A DNA stretch of 64,000 bases from Pleodorina starrii. Lineage: Eukaryota > Chlorophyta > Chlorophyceae > Chlamydomonadales > Volvocaceae. This document shows, piece after piece, positions 10,929 through 25,600 of the stretch. The stretch covers positions 1,382,935 through 1,446,934 of the forward strand of contig BRXU01000031.1 of assembly GCA_030267565.1 (NCBI GenBank), written 5' to 3'. The notes below the pieces were generated by a model. The model ran no database searches and had not been told where the DNA came from. It worked only from the letters and a program-made list of their open reading frames with translations. A program made the translations under genes and the position numbers. Each line of letters starts with the position of its first letter. Position 1 is the first letter of the stretch.

Positions 10929-13900
10929 TGGATGGACGGATGGACGGACGGATGGATGGACGGACGGATGGATGGACAGATGGACGGATGGACGGATGGA
11001 CGGATGGACCGATGGACGGACGGACGGATGGACGGATGGACGGATGGACGGATGGACGGATGGACGGATGGACAGATGGACGGATGGACGGATGGACGGA
11101 TGGACGGATGGACGGATGGACGGATGGACGGATGGACGGATGGACGGATGGACGGATGGACGGATGGACGGATGGACGGATGGACGGATGGACGGATGGA
11201 CGGATGGACGGATGGACCAATGGACGGACGGACGGATGGACGGATGGACGGATGGACGGATGGACGGATGGACGGATGGACGGACGGATGGATGGACGGA
11301 CGGATGGATGGACAGATGGACGGATGGACGGATGGACGGATGGACCGATGGACGGACGGACGGATGGACGGATGGACGGATGGACGGATGGACGGATGGA
11401 CGGATGGACGGATGGACGGACGGATGGAGAGGACGGACGGATGGATGGACGGATGGACGGATGGACGGATGGACGGATGGACGGATGGACGGATGGACGG
11501 ATGGACGGATGGACGGATGGACGGATGGACGGATGGACGGATGGACGGATGGACCAATGGACGGACGGACGGATGGATGGATGGACGGATGGACGGACGG
11601 ATGGACGGATGGACGGATGGACGGATGGACCGATGGCTGGACGGACGGATGGACGGATGGACGGATGGACGGATGGACGGATGGACGGACGGATGGAGAG
11701 GATGAACGGATGGACGGATGGACGGATGGACGGATGGACGGATGGACGGATGGACGGATGGACGGATGGACGGATGGCTGGACGGACGGATGGCTGGACG
11801 GACGGATGGACGGATGGACGGATGGACGGATGGACGGATGGACGGATGGACGGATGGACGGATGGACGGATGGACGGATGGACGGATGGACGGATGGACG
11901 GATGGACGGATGGACGGATGGACGGATGGACGGATGGACGGATGGACGGATGGACGGATGGACGGATGGACGGATGGACGGATGGACGGATGGACGGATG
12001 GACGGATGGACGGATGGACGGATGGACGGATGGACGGATGGACGGATGGACGGATGGACGGATGGACGGATGGACGGATGGACGGATGGACGGATGGACG
12101 GATGGACGGATGGACGGATGGACGGATGGACGGATGGACGGATGGACGGATGGACGGATGGACGGATGGACGGATGGACGGATGGACGGATGGACGGATG
12201 GACGGATGGACGGATGGACGGATGGACGGATGGACGGATGGACGGATGGACGGATGGACGGATGGACGGATGGACGGATGGACGGATGGACGGATGGACG
12301 GATGGACGGATGGACGGATGGACGGATGGACGGATGGACGGATGGACGGATGGACGGATGGACGGATGGACGGATGGACGGATGGACGGACGGATGGAGA
12401 GGATGGACGGATGGACGGATGGACGGATGGACGGATGGACGGATGGACGGATGGACGGATGGATGGATGGACGGATGGACGGACGGATGGAGAGGACGGA
12501 CGGATGGATGGACGGATGGACGAATGGCTGGACGGACGGATGGCTGGACGGACGGATGGACGGATGGACGGATGGACGGATGGACGGATGGACGGATGGA
12601 CGGATGGACGGATGGACGGATGGACGGATGGACGGATGGACGGATGGACGGATGGACGGATGGCTGGACGGACGGATGGCTGGACGGACGGATGGACGGA
12701 TGGACGGATGGACGGATGGACGGATGGACGGATGGACGGATGGACGGATGAACGGATGGACGGATGGACGGATGGACGGATGGACGGATGGACGGATGGA
12801 CGGATGGACGGATGGACGGATGGACGGATGGACGGATGGACGGATGGACGGATGGACGGATGGACGGATGGACGGATGGACGGATGGACGGATGGACGGA
12901 TGGACGGATGGACGGATGGACGGATGGACGGATGGACGGATGGACGGATGGACGGATGGACGGATGGACGGATGGACGGATGGACGGATGGACGGATGGA
13001 CGGATGGACGGATGGACGGATGGACGGATGGACGGATGGACGGATGGACGGATGGACGGATGGACGGATGGACGGATGGACGGATGGACGGATGGACGGA
13101 TGGACGGATGGACGGATGGACGGATGGACGGATGGACGGATGGACGGATGGACGGATGGACGGATGGACGGATGGACGGATGGACGGATGGACGGATGGA
13201 CGGATGGACGGATGGACGGATGGACGGATGGACGGATGGACGGATGGACGGATGGACGGATGGACGGATGGACGGATGGACGGATGGACGGATGGACGGA
13301 TGGACGGATGGACGGATGGACAGATGGACGGATGGACGGATGGACGGATGGACGGATGGACGGATGGACGGATGGACGGATGGACGGATGGACGGATGGA
13401 CGGATGGACGGATGGACGGATGGACGGATGGACGGATGGACGGATGGACCAATGGACGGACGGACGGATGGACGGATGGACGGATGGACGGATGGACGGA
13501 TGGACGGATGGACGGACGGATGGATGGACGGACGGATGGATGGACAGATGGACGGATGGACGGATGGACGGATGGACCGATGGACGGACGGACGGATGGA
13601 CGGATGGACGGATGGACGGATGGACGGACGGATGGAGAGGACGGACGGATGGATGGACGGATGGACGGATGGACGGATGGACGGATGGACGGATGGACGG
13701 ATGGACGGATGGACGGATGGACGGATGGACGGATGGACGGATGGACCAATGGACGGACGGACGGATGGATGGATGGACGGATGGACGGACGGATGGACGG
13801 ATGGACGGATGGACGGATGGACCGATGGCTGGACGGACGGATGGACGGATGGACGGATGGACGGATGGACGGATGGACGGACGGATGGAGAGGATGAACG

Positions 13901-16570
13901 GATGGACGGATGGACGGATGGACGGATGGACGGATGGACGGATGGACGGATGGACGGATGGACGGATGGACGGATGGCTGGACGGACGGATGGCTGGACG
14001 GACGGATGGACGGATGGACGGATGGACGGATGGACGGATGGACGGATGGACGGATGGACGGATGGACGGATGGACGGATGGACGGATGGACGGATGGACG
14101 GATGGACGGATGGACGGATGGACGGATGGACGGATGGACGGATGGACGGATGGACGGATGGACGGATGGACGGATGGACGGATGGACGGATGGACGGATG
14201 GACGGATGGACGGATGGACGGATGGACGGATGGACGGATGGACGGATGGACGGATGGACGGATGGACGGATGGACGGATGGACGGATGGACGGATGGACG
14301 GATGGACGGATGGACGGATGGACGGATGGACGGATGGACGGATGGACGGATGGACGGATGGACGGATGGACGGATGGACGGATGGACGGATGGACGGATG
14401 GACGGATGGACGGATGGACGGATGGACGGATGGACGGATGGACGGATGGACGGATGGACGGATGGACGGATGGACGGATGGACGGATGGACGGATGGACG
14501 GATGGACGGATGGACGGATGGACGGATGGACGGATGGACGGACGGATGGAGAGGATGGACGGATGGACGGATGGACGGATGGACGGATGGACGGATGGAC
14601 GGATGGACGGATGGACGGATGGATGGATGGACGGATGGACGGACGGATGGAGAGGACGGACGGATGGATGGACGGATGGACGAATGGCTGGACGGACGGA
14701 TGGCTGGACGGACGGATGGACGGATGGACGGATGGACGGATGGACGGATGGACGGATGGACGGATGGACGGATGGACGGATGGACGGATGGACGGATGGA
14801 CGGATGGCTGGACGGACGGATGGCTGGACGGACGGATGGACGGATGGACGGATGGACGGATGGACGGATGGACGGATGGACGGATGGACGGATGAACGGA
14901 TGGACGGATGGACGGATGGACGGATGGACGGATGGACGGATGGACGGATGGACGGATGGACGGATGGACGGATGGACGGATGGACGGATGGACGGATGGA
15001 CGGATGGACGGATGGACGGATGGACGGATGGACGGATGGACGGATGGACGGATGGACGGATGGACGGATGGACGGATGGACGGATGGACGGATGGACGGA
15101 TGGACGGATGGACGGATGGACGGATGGACGGATGGACGGATGGACGGATGGACGGATGGACGGATGGACGGATGGACGGATGGACGGATGGACGGATGGA
15201 CGGATGGACGGATGGACGGATGGACGGATGGACGGATGGACGGATGGACGGATGGACGGATGGACGGATGGACGGATGGACGGATGGACGGATGGACGGA
15301 TGGACGGATGGACGGATGGACGGATGGACGGATGGACGGATGGACGGATGGACGGATGGACGGATGGACGGATGGACGGATGGACGGATGGACGGATGGA
15401 CGGATGGACGGATGGACGGATGGACGGATGGACGGATGGACGGATGGACGGATGGACGGATGGACGGATGGACGGATGGACGGATGGACGGATGGACGGA
15501 TGGACGGATGGACGGATGGACGGATGGACGGATGGACGGATGGACGGATGGACGGATGGACGGATGGACGGATGGACGGATGGACGGATGGACGGATGGA
15601 CGGATGGACGGATGGACGGATGGACGGATGGACGGATGGACGGATGGACGGATGGACGGATGGACGGATGGACGGATGGACGGATGGACGGATGGACGGA
15701 TGGACGGATGGACGGATGGACGGATGGACGGATGGACGGATGGACGGATGGACGGATGGACGGATGGACGGATGGACGGATGGACGGATGGACGGATGGA
15801 CGGATGGACGGATGGACGGATGGACGGATGGACGGATGGACGGATGGACGGATGGACGGATGGACGGATGGACGGATGGACGGATGGACGGATGGACGGA
15901 TGGACGGATGGACGGATGGACGGATGGACGGATGGACGGATGGACGGATGGACGGATGGACGGATGGACGGATGGACGGATGGACGGATGGACGGATGGA
16001 CGGATGGACGGATGGACGGATGGACGGATGGACGGATGGACGGATGGACGGATGGACGGATGGACGGATGGACGGATGGACGGATGGACGGATGGACGGA
16101 TGGACGGATGGACGGATGGACGGATGGACGGATGGACGGATGGACGGATGGACGGATGGACGGATGGACGGATGGACGGATGGACGGATGGACGGATGGA
16201 CGGATGGACGGATGGACGGATGGACGGATGGACGGATGGACGGATGGACGGATGGACGGATGGACGGATGGACGGATGGACGGACGGACGGATGGACGGA
16301 TGGACGGATGGACGGATGGACGGATGGACGGATGGACGGATGGACGGATGGACGGATGGACGGATGGACGGATGGACGGATGGACGGATGGACGGATGGA
16401 CGGATGGACGGATGGACGGATGGACGGATGGACGGATGGACGGATGGACGGATGGACGGATGGACGGATGGACGGATGGACGGATGGACGGATGGACGGA
16501 TGGACGGATGGACGGATGGACGGATGGACGGATGGACGGATGGACGGATGGACGGATGGACGGATGGACG
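10929..16570. repeat. 8-bp minisatellite, unit GATGGACG, about 705 copies
   Basis: Nearly uninterrupted tandem copies of GATGGACG. Variant units (GATGGCTG, GATGGACC, GATGGACA, GATGAACG, GAGAGGAC) are concentrated in 10929-14900. The last about 1.67 kb is almost perfect, with one visible variant near 16281. Because 8 is not a multiple of 3 and the unit makes no stop codon, all three forward frames stay open and read the same octapeptide (M-D-G-W-T-D-G-R); reverse frames read H-P-S-I-R-P-S-V. These ORFs are a by-product of the repeat. Both ends abut telomere-like sequence. Confidence 0.97.
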
Positions 16571-16627
16571 GGTTTTAGGGTTTTTAGGGTTTATGGGTTT
16601 AGGGTTTTGAGTTAAGGGTTTTAGGGT
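16571..16627 (+). repeat. Interstitial telomere-like tract (TTTTAGGG/TTTAGGG)
   Basis: Six or so AGGG-ending units of 7-10 nt (TTTTAGGG, TTTTTAGGG, TTTATGGG, TTTAGGG, TTTTGAGTTAAGGG, TTTTAGGG) join the end of the 8-bp array to the start of the 179-bp satellite. TTTTAGGG is the Chlamydomonas-type telomere unit. The units are too degenerate and too few to be an active chromosome end. Confidence 0.8.
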
Positions 16628-16642
16628 ACAAGGTACTCGACC

Positions 16643-19600
16643 ACACGGTTATCGTCGGACCTAGGACGGTAGACTTGGCACACAGATGCCTTAATACAAT
16701 ATCTAGGGCATGGTGTGATCAGATGCTGCGAACTTTACTCGTACGGCAGTGGCACGCGTTTCGCCCCTGTGCACCCCTGTGCCTTTGCAGCCGAGGTGTG
16801 AAACCAGCCCAGCCCTCCTACACACGGTTATCGTCGGACCTAGGCCGGTAGATTTGGCGCACAGATGCCTTAATACAATATCTAGGGCATGGTGTGATCA
16901 GATGCTGCGAACTTTACTCGTACGGCAGTGGCACGCGTTTCGCCCCTTTGCACCCCTGTGCCTTTGCAGCTGAGGTGTGAAACCAGCCCAGCCCTCCTAC
17001 ACACGGTTATCGTCGTACCTAGGCCGGTAGACTTGGCACACAGCTGCCTCAATACAATACCTAGGGCATGGTGTGATCAGATGCTGCGAACTTTACTCGT
17101 ACGGCAGTGGCACGCGTTTCGCTCCTTTGCACCCCTGTGCCTTTGCAGCTGAGGTGTGAAACCAGCCCAGCCCTCCTACACACGGTTATCGTCGTACCTA
17201 GGCCGGTAGACTTGGCACACAGATGCCTTAATACCATACCGAGGGCATGGTGTGATCAGATGCTGCGAACTTTACTCGTACGGCAGTGGCACGCGTTTCG
17301 CCCCTTTGCACCCCTGTGCCTTTGCAGCTGAGGTGTGAAACCAGCCCAGCCCTCCTACACACGGTTATTGTCGGACCTAGGCCGGTAGACTTGGCGCACA
17401 GCTGCCTTAATACAATATCTAGGGCATGGTGTGATCAGATGCTGCGAACTTTACTCGTACGGCAGTGGCACGCGTTTCGCCCCTTTGCACCCCTGTGCCT
17501 TTGCAGCTGAGGTGTGAAACCAGCCCAGCCCTCCTACACACGGTTATCGTCGTACCTAGGCCGGTAGACTTGGCACACAGATGCCTTAATACCATACCGA
17601 GGGCATGGTGTGATCAGATGCTGCGAACTTTACTCGTACGGCAGTGGCACGCGTTTCGCCCCTTTGCACCCCTGTGCCTTTGCAGCTGAGGTGTGAAACC
17701 AGCCCAGCCCTCCTACACACGGTTATCGTCGTACCTAGGCCGGTAGACTTGCCGCACAGCTGCCTTAATACAATATCTAGGGCATGGTGTGATCAGATGC
17801 TGCGAACTTTACTCGTACGGCAGTGGCACGCGTTTCGCCCCTTTGCACCCCTGTGCCTTTGCAGCTGAGGTGTGAAACCAGCCCAGCCCTCCTACACACG
17901 GTTATCGTCGTACCTAGGCCGGTAGACTTGGCACACAGATGCCTTAATACAATATCTAGGGCATGGTGTGATCAGATGCTGCGAACTTTACTCGTACGGC
18001 AGTGGCACGCGTTTCGCCCCTTTGCACCCCTGTGCCTTTGCAGCTGAGGTGTGAAACCAGCCCAGCCCTCCTACACACGGTTATCGTCGTACCTAGGCCG
18101 GTAGACTTGGCACAAAGATGCCTTAATACAATATCTAGGGCATGGTGTGATCAGATGCTGCGAACTTTACTCGTACGGCAGTGGCACGCGTTTCGCTCCT
18201 TTGCACCCCTGTGCCTTTGCAGCTGAGGTGTGAAACCAGCCCAGCCCTCCTACACACGGTTATCGTCGTACCTAGGCCGGTAGACTTGGCACACAGCTGC
18301 CTCAATACAATACCTAGGGCATGGTGTGATCAGATGCTGCGAACTTTACTCGTACGGCAGTGGCACGCGTTTCGCCCCTGTGCACCCCTGTGCCTTTGCA
18401 GCTGAGGTGTGAAACCAGCCCAGCCCTCCTACACACGGTTATCGTCGTACCTAGGCCGGTAGACTTGGCACACAGATGCCTTAATACAATATCTAGGGCA
18501 TGGTGTGATCAGATGCTGCGAACTTTACTCGTACGGCAGTGGCACGCGTTTCGCTCCTTTGCACCCCTGTGCCTTTGCAGCTGAGGTGTGAAACCAGCCC
18601 AGCCCTCCTACACACGGTTATCGTCGTACCTAGGCCGGTAGACTTGGCACACAGCTGCCTCAATACAATACCTAGGGCATGGTGTGATCAGATGCTGCGA
18701 ACTTTACTCGTACGGCAGTGGCACGCGTTTCGCCCCTGTGCACCCCTGTGCCTTTGCAGCTGAGGTGTGAAACCAGCCCAGCCCTCCTACACACGGTTAT
18801 CGTCGTACCTAGGCCGGTAGACTTGGCACACAGATGCCTTAATACAATATCTAGGGCATGGTGTGATCAGATGCTGCGAACTTTACTCGTACGGCAGTGG
18901 CACGCGTTTCGCCCCTGTGCACCCCTGTGCCTTTGCAGCTGAGGTGTGAAACCAGCCCAGCCCTCCTACACACGGTTATCGTCGTACCTAGGCCGGTAGA
19001 CTTGGCACACAGATGCCTTAATACAATATATAGGGCATGGTGTGATCAGATGCTGCGAACTTTACTCGTACGGCAGTGGCACGCGTTTCGCCCCTGTGCA
19101 CCCCTGTGCCTTTGCAGCTGAGGTGTGAAACCAGCCCAGCCCTCCTACACACAGTTATCGTCGTACCTAGGCCGGTAGACTTGGCACAAAGATGCCTTAA
19201 TACAATATCTAGGGCATGGTGTGATCAGATGCTGCGAACTTTACTCGTACGGCAGTGGCACGCGTTTCGCTCCTTTGCACCCCTGTGCCTTTGCAGCTGA
19301 GGTGTGAAACCAGCCCAGCCCTCCTACACACGGTTATCGTCGTACCTAGGCCGGTAGACTTGGCACACAGCTGCCTCAATACAATACCTAGGGCATGGTG
19401 TGATCAGATGCTGCGAACTTTACTCGTACGGCAGTGGCACGCGTTTCGCCCCTTTGCACCCCTGTGCCTTTGCAGCCGAGGTGTGAAACCAGCCCAGCCC
19501 TCCTACACACGGTTATTGTCGGACCTAGGCCGGTAGACTTGGCGCACAGATGCCTTAATACAATATCTAGGGCATGGTGTGATCAGATGCTGCGAACGTT

Positions 19601-22600
19601 ACTCGTACGGCAGTGGCACGCGTTTCGCCCCTTTGCACCCCTGTGCCTTTGCAGCTGAGGTGTGAAACCAGCCCAGCCCTCCTACACACGGTTATCGTCG
19701 TACCTAGGCCGGTAGACTTGGCACACAGATGCCTTAATACAATATCTAGGGCATGGTGTGATCAGATGCTGCGAACTTTACTCGTACGGCAGTGGCACGC
19801 GTTTCGCCCCTTTGCACCCCTGTGCCTTTGCAGCTGAGGTGTGAAACCAGCCCAGCCCTCCTACACACGGTTATCGTCGTACCTAGGCCGGTAGACTTGG
19901 CACAAAGATGCCTTAATACAATATCTAGGGCATGGTGTGATCAGATGCTGCGAACTTTACTCGTACGGCAGTGGCACGCGTTTCGCTCCTTTGCACCCCT
20001 GTGCCTTTGCAGCTGAGGTGTGAAACCAGCCCAGCCCTCCTACACACGGTTATCGTCGTACCTAGGCCGGTAGACTTGGCACACAGCTGCCTCAATACAA
20101 TACCTAGGGCATGGTGTGATCAGATGCTGCGAACTTTACTCGTACGGCAGTGGCACGCGTTTCGCCCCTGTGCACCCCTGTGCCTTTGCAGCTGAGGTGT
20201 GAAACCAGCCCAGCCCTCCTACACACGGTTATCGTCGTACCTAGGCCGGTAGACTTGGCACACAGATGCCTTAATACAATATCTAGGGCATGGTGTGATC
20301 AGATGCTGCGAACTTTACTCGTACGGCAGTGGCACGCGTTTCGCTCCTTTGCACCCCTGTGCCTTTGCAGCTGAGGTGTGAAACCAGCCCAGCCCTCCTA
20401 CACACGGTTATCGTCGTACCTAGGCCGGTAGACTTGGCACACAGCTGCCTCAATACAATACCTAGGGCATGGTGTGATCAGATGCTGCGAACTTTACTCG
20501 TACGGCAGTGGCACGCGTTTCGCCCCTGTGCACCCCTGTGCCTTTGCAGCTGAGGTGTGAAACCAGCCCAGCCCTCCTACACACGGTTATCGTCGTACCT
20601 AGGCCGGTAGACTTGGCACACAGATGCCTTAATACAATATCTAGGGCATGGTGTGATCAGATGCTGCGAACTTTACTCGTACGGCAGTGGCACGCGTTTC
20701 GCCCCTGTGCACCCCTGTGCCTTTGCAGCTGAGGTGTGAAACCAGCCCAGCCCTCCTACACACGGTTATCGTCGTACCTAGGCCGGTAGACTTGGCACAC
20801 AGATGCCTTAATACAATATATAGGGCATGGTGTGATCAGATGCTGCGAACTTTACTCGTACGGCAGTGGCACGCGTTTCGCCCCTGTGCACCCCTGTGCC
20901 TTTGCAGCTGAGGTGTGAAACCAGCCCAGCCCTCCTACACACAGTTATCGTCGTACCTAGGCCGGTAGACTTGGCACAAAGATGCCTTAATACAATATCT
21001 AGGGCATGGTGTGATCAGATGCTGCGAACTTTACTCGTACGGCAGTGGCACGCGTTTCGCTCCTTTGCACCCCTGTGCCTTTGCAGCTGAGGTGTGAAAC
21101 CAGCCCAGCCCTCCTACACACGGTTATCGTCGTACCTAGGCCGGTAGACTTGGCACACAGCTGCCTCAATACAATACCTAGGGCATGGTGTGATCAGATG
21201 CTGCGAACTTTACTCGTACGGCAGTGGCACGCGTTTCGCCCCTTTGCACCCCTGTGCCTTTGCAGCCGAGGTGTGAAACCAGCCCAGCCCTCCTACACAC
21301 GGTTATTGTCGGACCTAGGCCGGTAGACTTGGCGCACAGATGCCTTAATACAATATCTAGGGCATGGTGTGATCAGATGCTGCGAACGTTACTCGTACGG
21401 CAGTGGCACGCGTTTCGCCCCTTTGCACCCATGTGCCTTTGCAGCTGAGGTGTGAAACCAGCCCAGCCCTCCTACACACGGTTATCGTCGTACCTAGGCC
21501 GGTAGACTTGGCACACAGATGCCTTAATACAATATCTAGGGCATGGTGTGATCAGATGCTGCGAACTTTACTCGTACGGCAGTGGCACGCGTTTCGCCCC
21601 TTTGCACCCCTGTGCCTTTGCAGCTGAGGTGTGAAACCAGCCCAGCCCTCCTACACACGGTTATCGTCGTACCTAGGCCGGTAGACTTGGCACACAGATG
21701 CCTTAATACAATATCTAGGGCATGGTGTGATCAGATGCTGCGAACTTTACTCGTACGGCAGTGGCACGCGTTTCGCCCCTTTGCACCCCTGTGCCTTTGC
21801 AGCTGAGGTGTGAAACCAGCCCAGCCCTCCTACACACGGTTATCGTCGTACCTAGGCCGGTAGACTTGGCACAAAGATGCCTTAATACAATATCTAGGGC
21901 ATGGTGTGATCAGATGCTGCGAACTTTACTCGTACGGCAGTGGCACGCGTTTCGCTCCTTTGCACCCCTGTGCCTTTGCAGCTGAGGTGTGAAACCAGCC
22001 CAGCCCTCCTACACACGGTTATCGTCGTACCTAGGCCGGTAGACTTGGCACACAGCTGCCTCAATACAATACCTAGGGCATGGTGTGATCAGATGCTGCG
22101 AACTTTACTCGTACGGCAGTGGCACGCGTTTCGCCCCTGTGCACCCCTGTGCCTTTGCAGCTGAGGTGTGAAACCAGCCCAGCCCTCCTACACACGGTTA
22201 TCGTCGTACCTAGGCCGGTAGACTTGGCACACAGATGCCTTAATACAATATCTAGGGCATGGTGTGATCAGATGCTGCGAACTTTACTCGTACGGCAGTG
22301 GCACGCGTTTCGCCCCTTTGCACCCCTGTGCCTTTGCAGCTGAGGTGTGAAACCAGCCCAGCCCTCCTACACACGGTTATCGTCGTACCTAGGCCGGTAG
22401 ACTTGGCACACAGATGCCTTAATACAATATCTAGGGCATGGTGTGATCAGATGCTGCGAACTTTACTCGTACGGCAGTGGCACGCGTTTCGCCCCTTTGC
22501 ACCCCTGTGCCTTTGCAGCTGAGGTGTGAAACCAGCCCAGCCCTCCTACACACGGTTATCGTCGGACCTAGGCCGGTAGACTTGGCACAAAGATGCCTTA

Positions 22601-25600
22601 ATACAATATCTAGGGCATGGTGTGATCAGATGCTGCGAACTTTACTCGTACGGCAGTGGCACGCGTTTCGCTCCTTTGCACCCCTGTGCCTTTGCAGCTG
22701 AGGTGTGAAACCAGCCCAGCCCTCCTACACACGGTTATCGTCGTACCTAGGCCGGTAGACTTGGCACACAGCTGCCTCAATACAATACCTAGGGCATGGT
22801 GTGATCAGATGCTGCGAACTTTACTCGTACGGCAGTGGCACGCGTTTCGCCCCTGTGCACCCCTGTGCCTTTGCAGCTGAGGTGTGAAACCAGCCCAGCC
22901 CTCCTACACACGGTTATCGTCGTACCTAGGCCGGTAGACTTGGCACACAGATGCCTTAATACAATATCTAGGGCATGGTGTGATCAGATGCTGCGAACTT
23001 TACTCGTACGGCAGTGGCACGCGTTTCGCCCCTTTGCACCCCTGTGCCTTTGCAGCTGAGGTGTGAAACCAGCCCAGCCCTCCTACACACGGTTATCGTC
23101 GTACCTAGGCCGGTAGACTTGGCACACAGATGCCTTAATACAATATCTAGGGCATGGTGTGATCAGATGCTGCGAACTTTACTCGTACGGCAGTGGCACG
23201 CGTTTCGCCCCTTTGCACCCCTGTGCCTTTGCAGCTGAGGTGTGAAACCAGCCCAGCCCTCCTACACACGGTTATCGTCGTACCTAGGCCGGTAGACTTG
23301 GCACACAGATGCCTTAATACAATATCTAGGGCATGGTGTGATCAGATGCTGCGAACTTTACTCGTACGGCAGTGGCACGCGTTTCGCCCCTGTGCACCCC
23401 TGTGCCTTTGCAGCTGAGGTGTGAAACCAGCCCAGCCCTCCTACACACGGTTATCGTCGGACCTAGGCAGGTAGACTTGGCACACAGATGCCTAAATACA
23501 ATATCTAGGGCATGGTGTGATCACATGCTGCGAACTTTACTCGTACGGCAGTGGCACGCGTTTCGCCCCTGTGCACCCCTGTGCCTTTGCAGCTGAGGTG
23601 TGAAACCAGCCCAGCCCTCCTACACACGGTTATCGTCGTACCTAGGCCGGTAGACTTGGCACACAGATGCCTTAATACAGTACCTAGGGCATGGTGTGAT
23701 CAGATGCTGCGAACTTTACTCGTACGGCAGTGGCACGCGTTTCGCCCCTTTGCACCCCTGTGCCTTTGCAGCTGAGGTGTGAAACCAGCCCAGCCCTCCT
23801 ACACACGGTTATCGTCGTACCTAGGCCGGTAGACTTGGCACACAGATGCCTCAATACAATACCTAGGGCATGGTGTGATCAGATGCTGCGAACTTTACTC
23901 GTACGGCAGTGGCACGCGTTTCGCCCCTGTGCACCCCTGTGCCTTTGCAGCTGAGGTGTGAAACCAGCCCAGCCCTCCTACACACGGTTATCGTCGTACC
24001 TAGGCCGGTAGACTTGGCACACAGATGCCTTAATACAATATCTAGGGCATGGTGTGATCAGATGCTGCGAACTTTACTCGTACGGCAGTGGCACGCGTTT
24101 CGCCCCTTTGCACCCCTGTGCCTTTGCAGCTGAGGTGTGAAACCAGCCCAGCCCTCCTACACACGGTTATCGTCGGACCTAGGCCGGTAGACTTGGCACA
24201 CAGCTGCCTCAATACAATACCTAGGGCATGGTGTGATCAGATGCTGCGAACTTTACTCGTACGGCAGTGGCACGCGTTTCGCCCCTGTGCACCCCTGTGC
24301 CTTTGCAGCTGAGGTGTGAAACCAGCCCAGCCCTCCTACACACGGTTATCGTCGTACCTAGGCCGGTAGACTTGGCACACAGATGCCTTAATACAATATC
24401 TAGGGCATGGTGTGATCAGATGCTGCGAACTTTACTCGTACGGCAGTGGCACGCGTTTCGCCCCTTTGCACCCCTGTGCCTTTGCAGCTGAGGTGTGAAA
24501 CCAGCCCAGCCCTCCTACACACGGTTATCGTCGGACCTAGGCCGGTAGACTTGGCACACAGATGCCTAAATACAATATCTAGGGCATGGTGTGATCAGAT
24601 GCTGCGAACTTTACTCGTACGGCAGTGGCACGCGTTTCGCCCCTGTGCACCCCTGTGCCTTTGCAGCTGAGGTGTGAAACCAGCCCAGCCCTCCTACACA
24701 CGGTTATCGTCGGACCTAGGCCGGTAGACTTGGCACACAGATGCCTTAATACAGTACCTAGGGCATGGTGTGATCAGATGCTGCGAACTTTACTCGTACG
24801 GCAGTGGCACGCGTTTCGCCCCTTTGCACCCCTGTGCCTTTGCAGCTGAGGTGTGAAACCAGCCCAGCCCTCCTACACACGGTTATCGTCGTACCTAGGC
24901 CGGTAGACTTGGCACACAGCTGCCTCAATACAATACCTAGGGCATGGTGTGATCAGATGCTGCGAACTTTACTCGTACGGCAGTGGCACGCGTTTCGCCC
25001 CTTTGCACCCCTGTGCCTTTGCAGCTGAGGTGTGAAACCAGCCCAGCCCTCCTACACACGGTTATCGTCGTACCTAGGCCGGTAGACTTGGCACACAGAT
25101 GCCTTAATACAATATCTAGGGCATGGTGTGATCAGATGCTGCGAACTTTACTCGTACGGCAGTGGCACGCGTTTCGCCCCTTTGCACCCCTGTGCCTTTG
25201 CAGCTGAGGTGTGAAACCAGCCCAGCCCTCCTACACACGGTTATCGTCGGACCTAGGCCGGTAGACTTGGCACACAGCTGCCTCAATACAATACCTAGGG
25301 CATGGTGTGATCAGATGCTGCGAACTTTACTCGTACGGCAGTGGCACGCGTTTCGCCCCTGTGCACCCCTGTGCCTTTGCAGCTGAGGTGTGAAACCAGC
25401 CCAGCCCTCCTACACACGGTTATCGTCGTACCTAGGCCGGTAGACTTGGCACACAGATGCCTTAATACAATATCTAGGGCATGGTGTGATCAGATGCTGC
25501 GAACTTTACTCGTACGGCAGTGACACGCGTTTCGCCCCTTTGCACCCCTGTGCCTTTGCAGCTGAGGTGTGAAACCAGCCCAGCCCTCCTACACACGGTT

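Noticed and set aside
10929..16615. ORFs of up to 1630 codons with the octapeptide MDGWTDGR, and reverse-strand HPSIRPSV ORFs
   Set aside because: An 8-bp repeat with no stop triplet is necessarily open in all frames. No unique N-terminal or C-terminal domain and no gene context.
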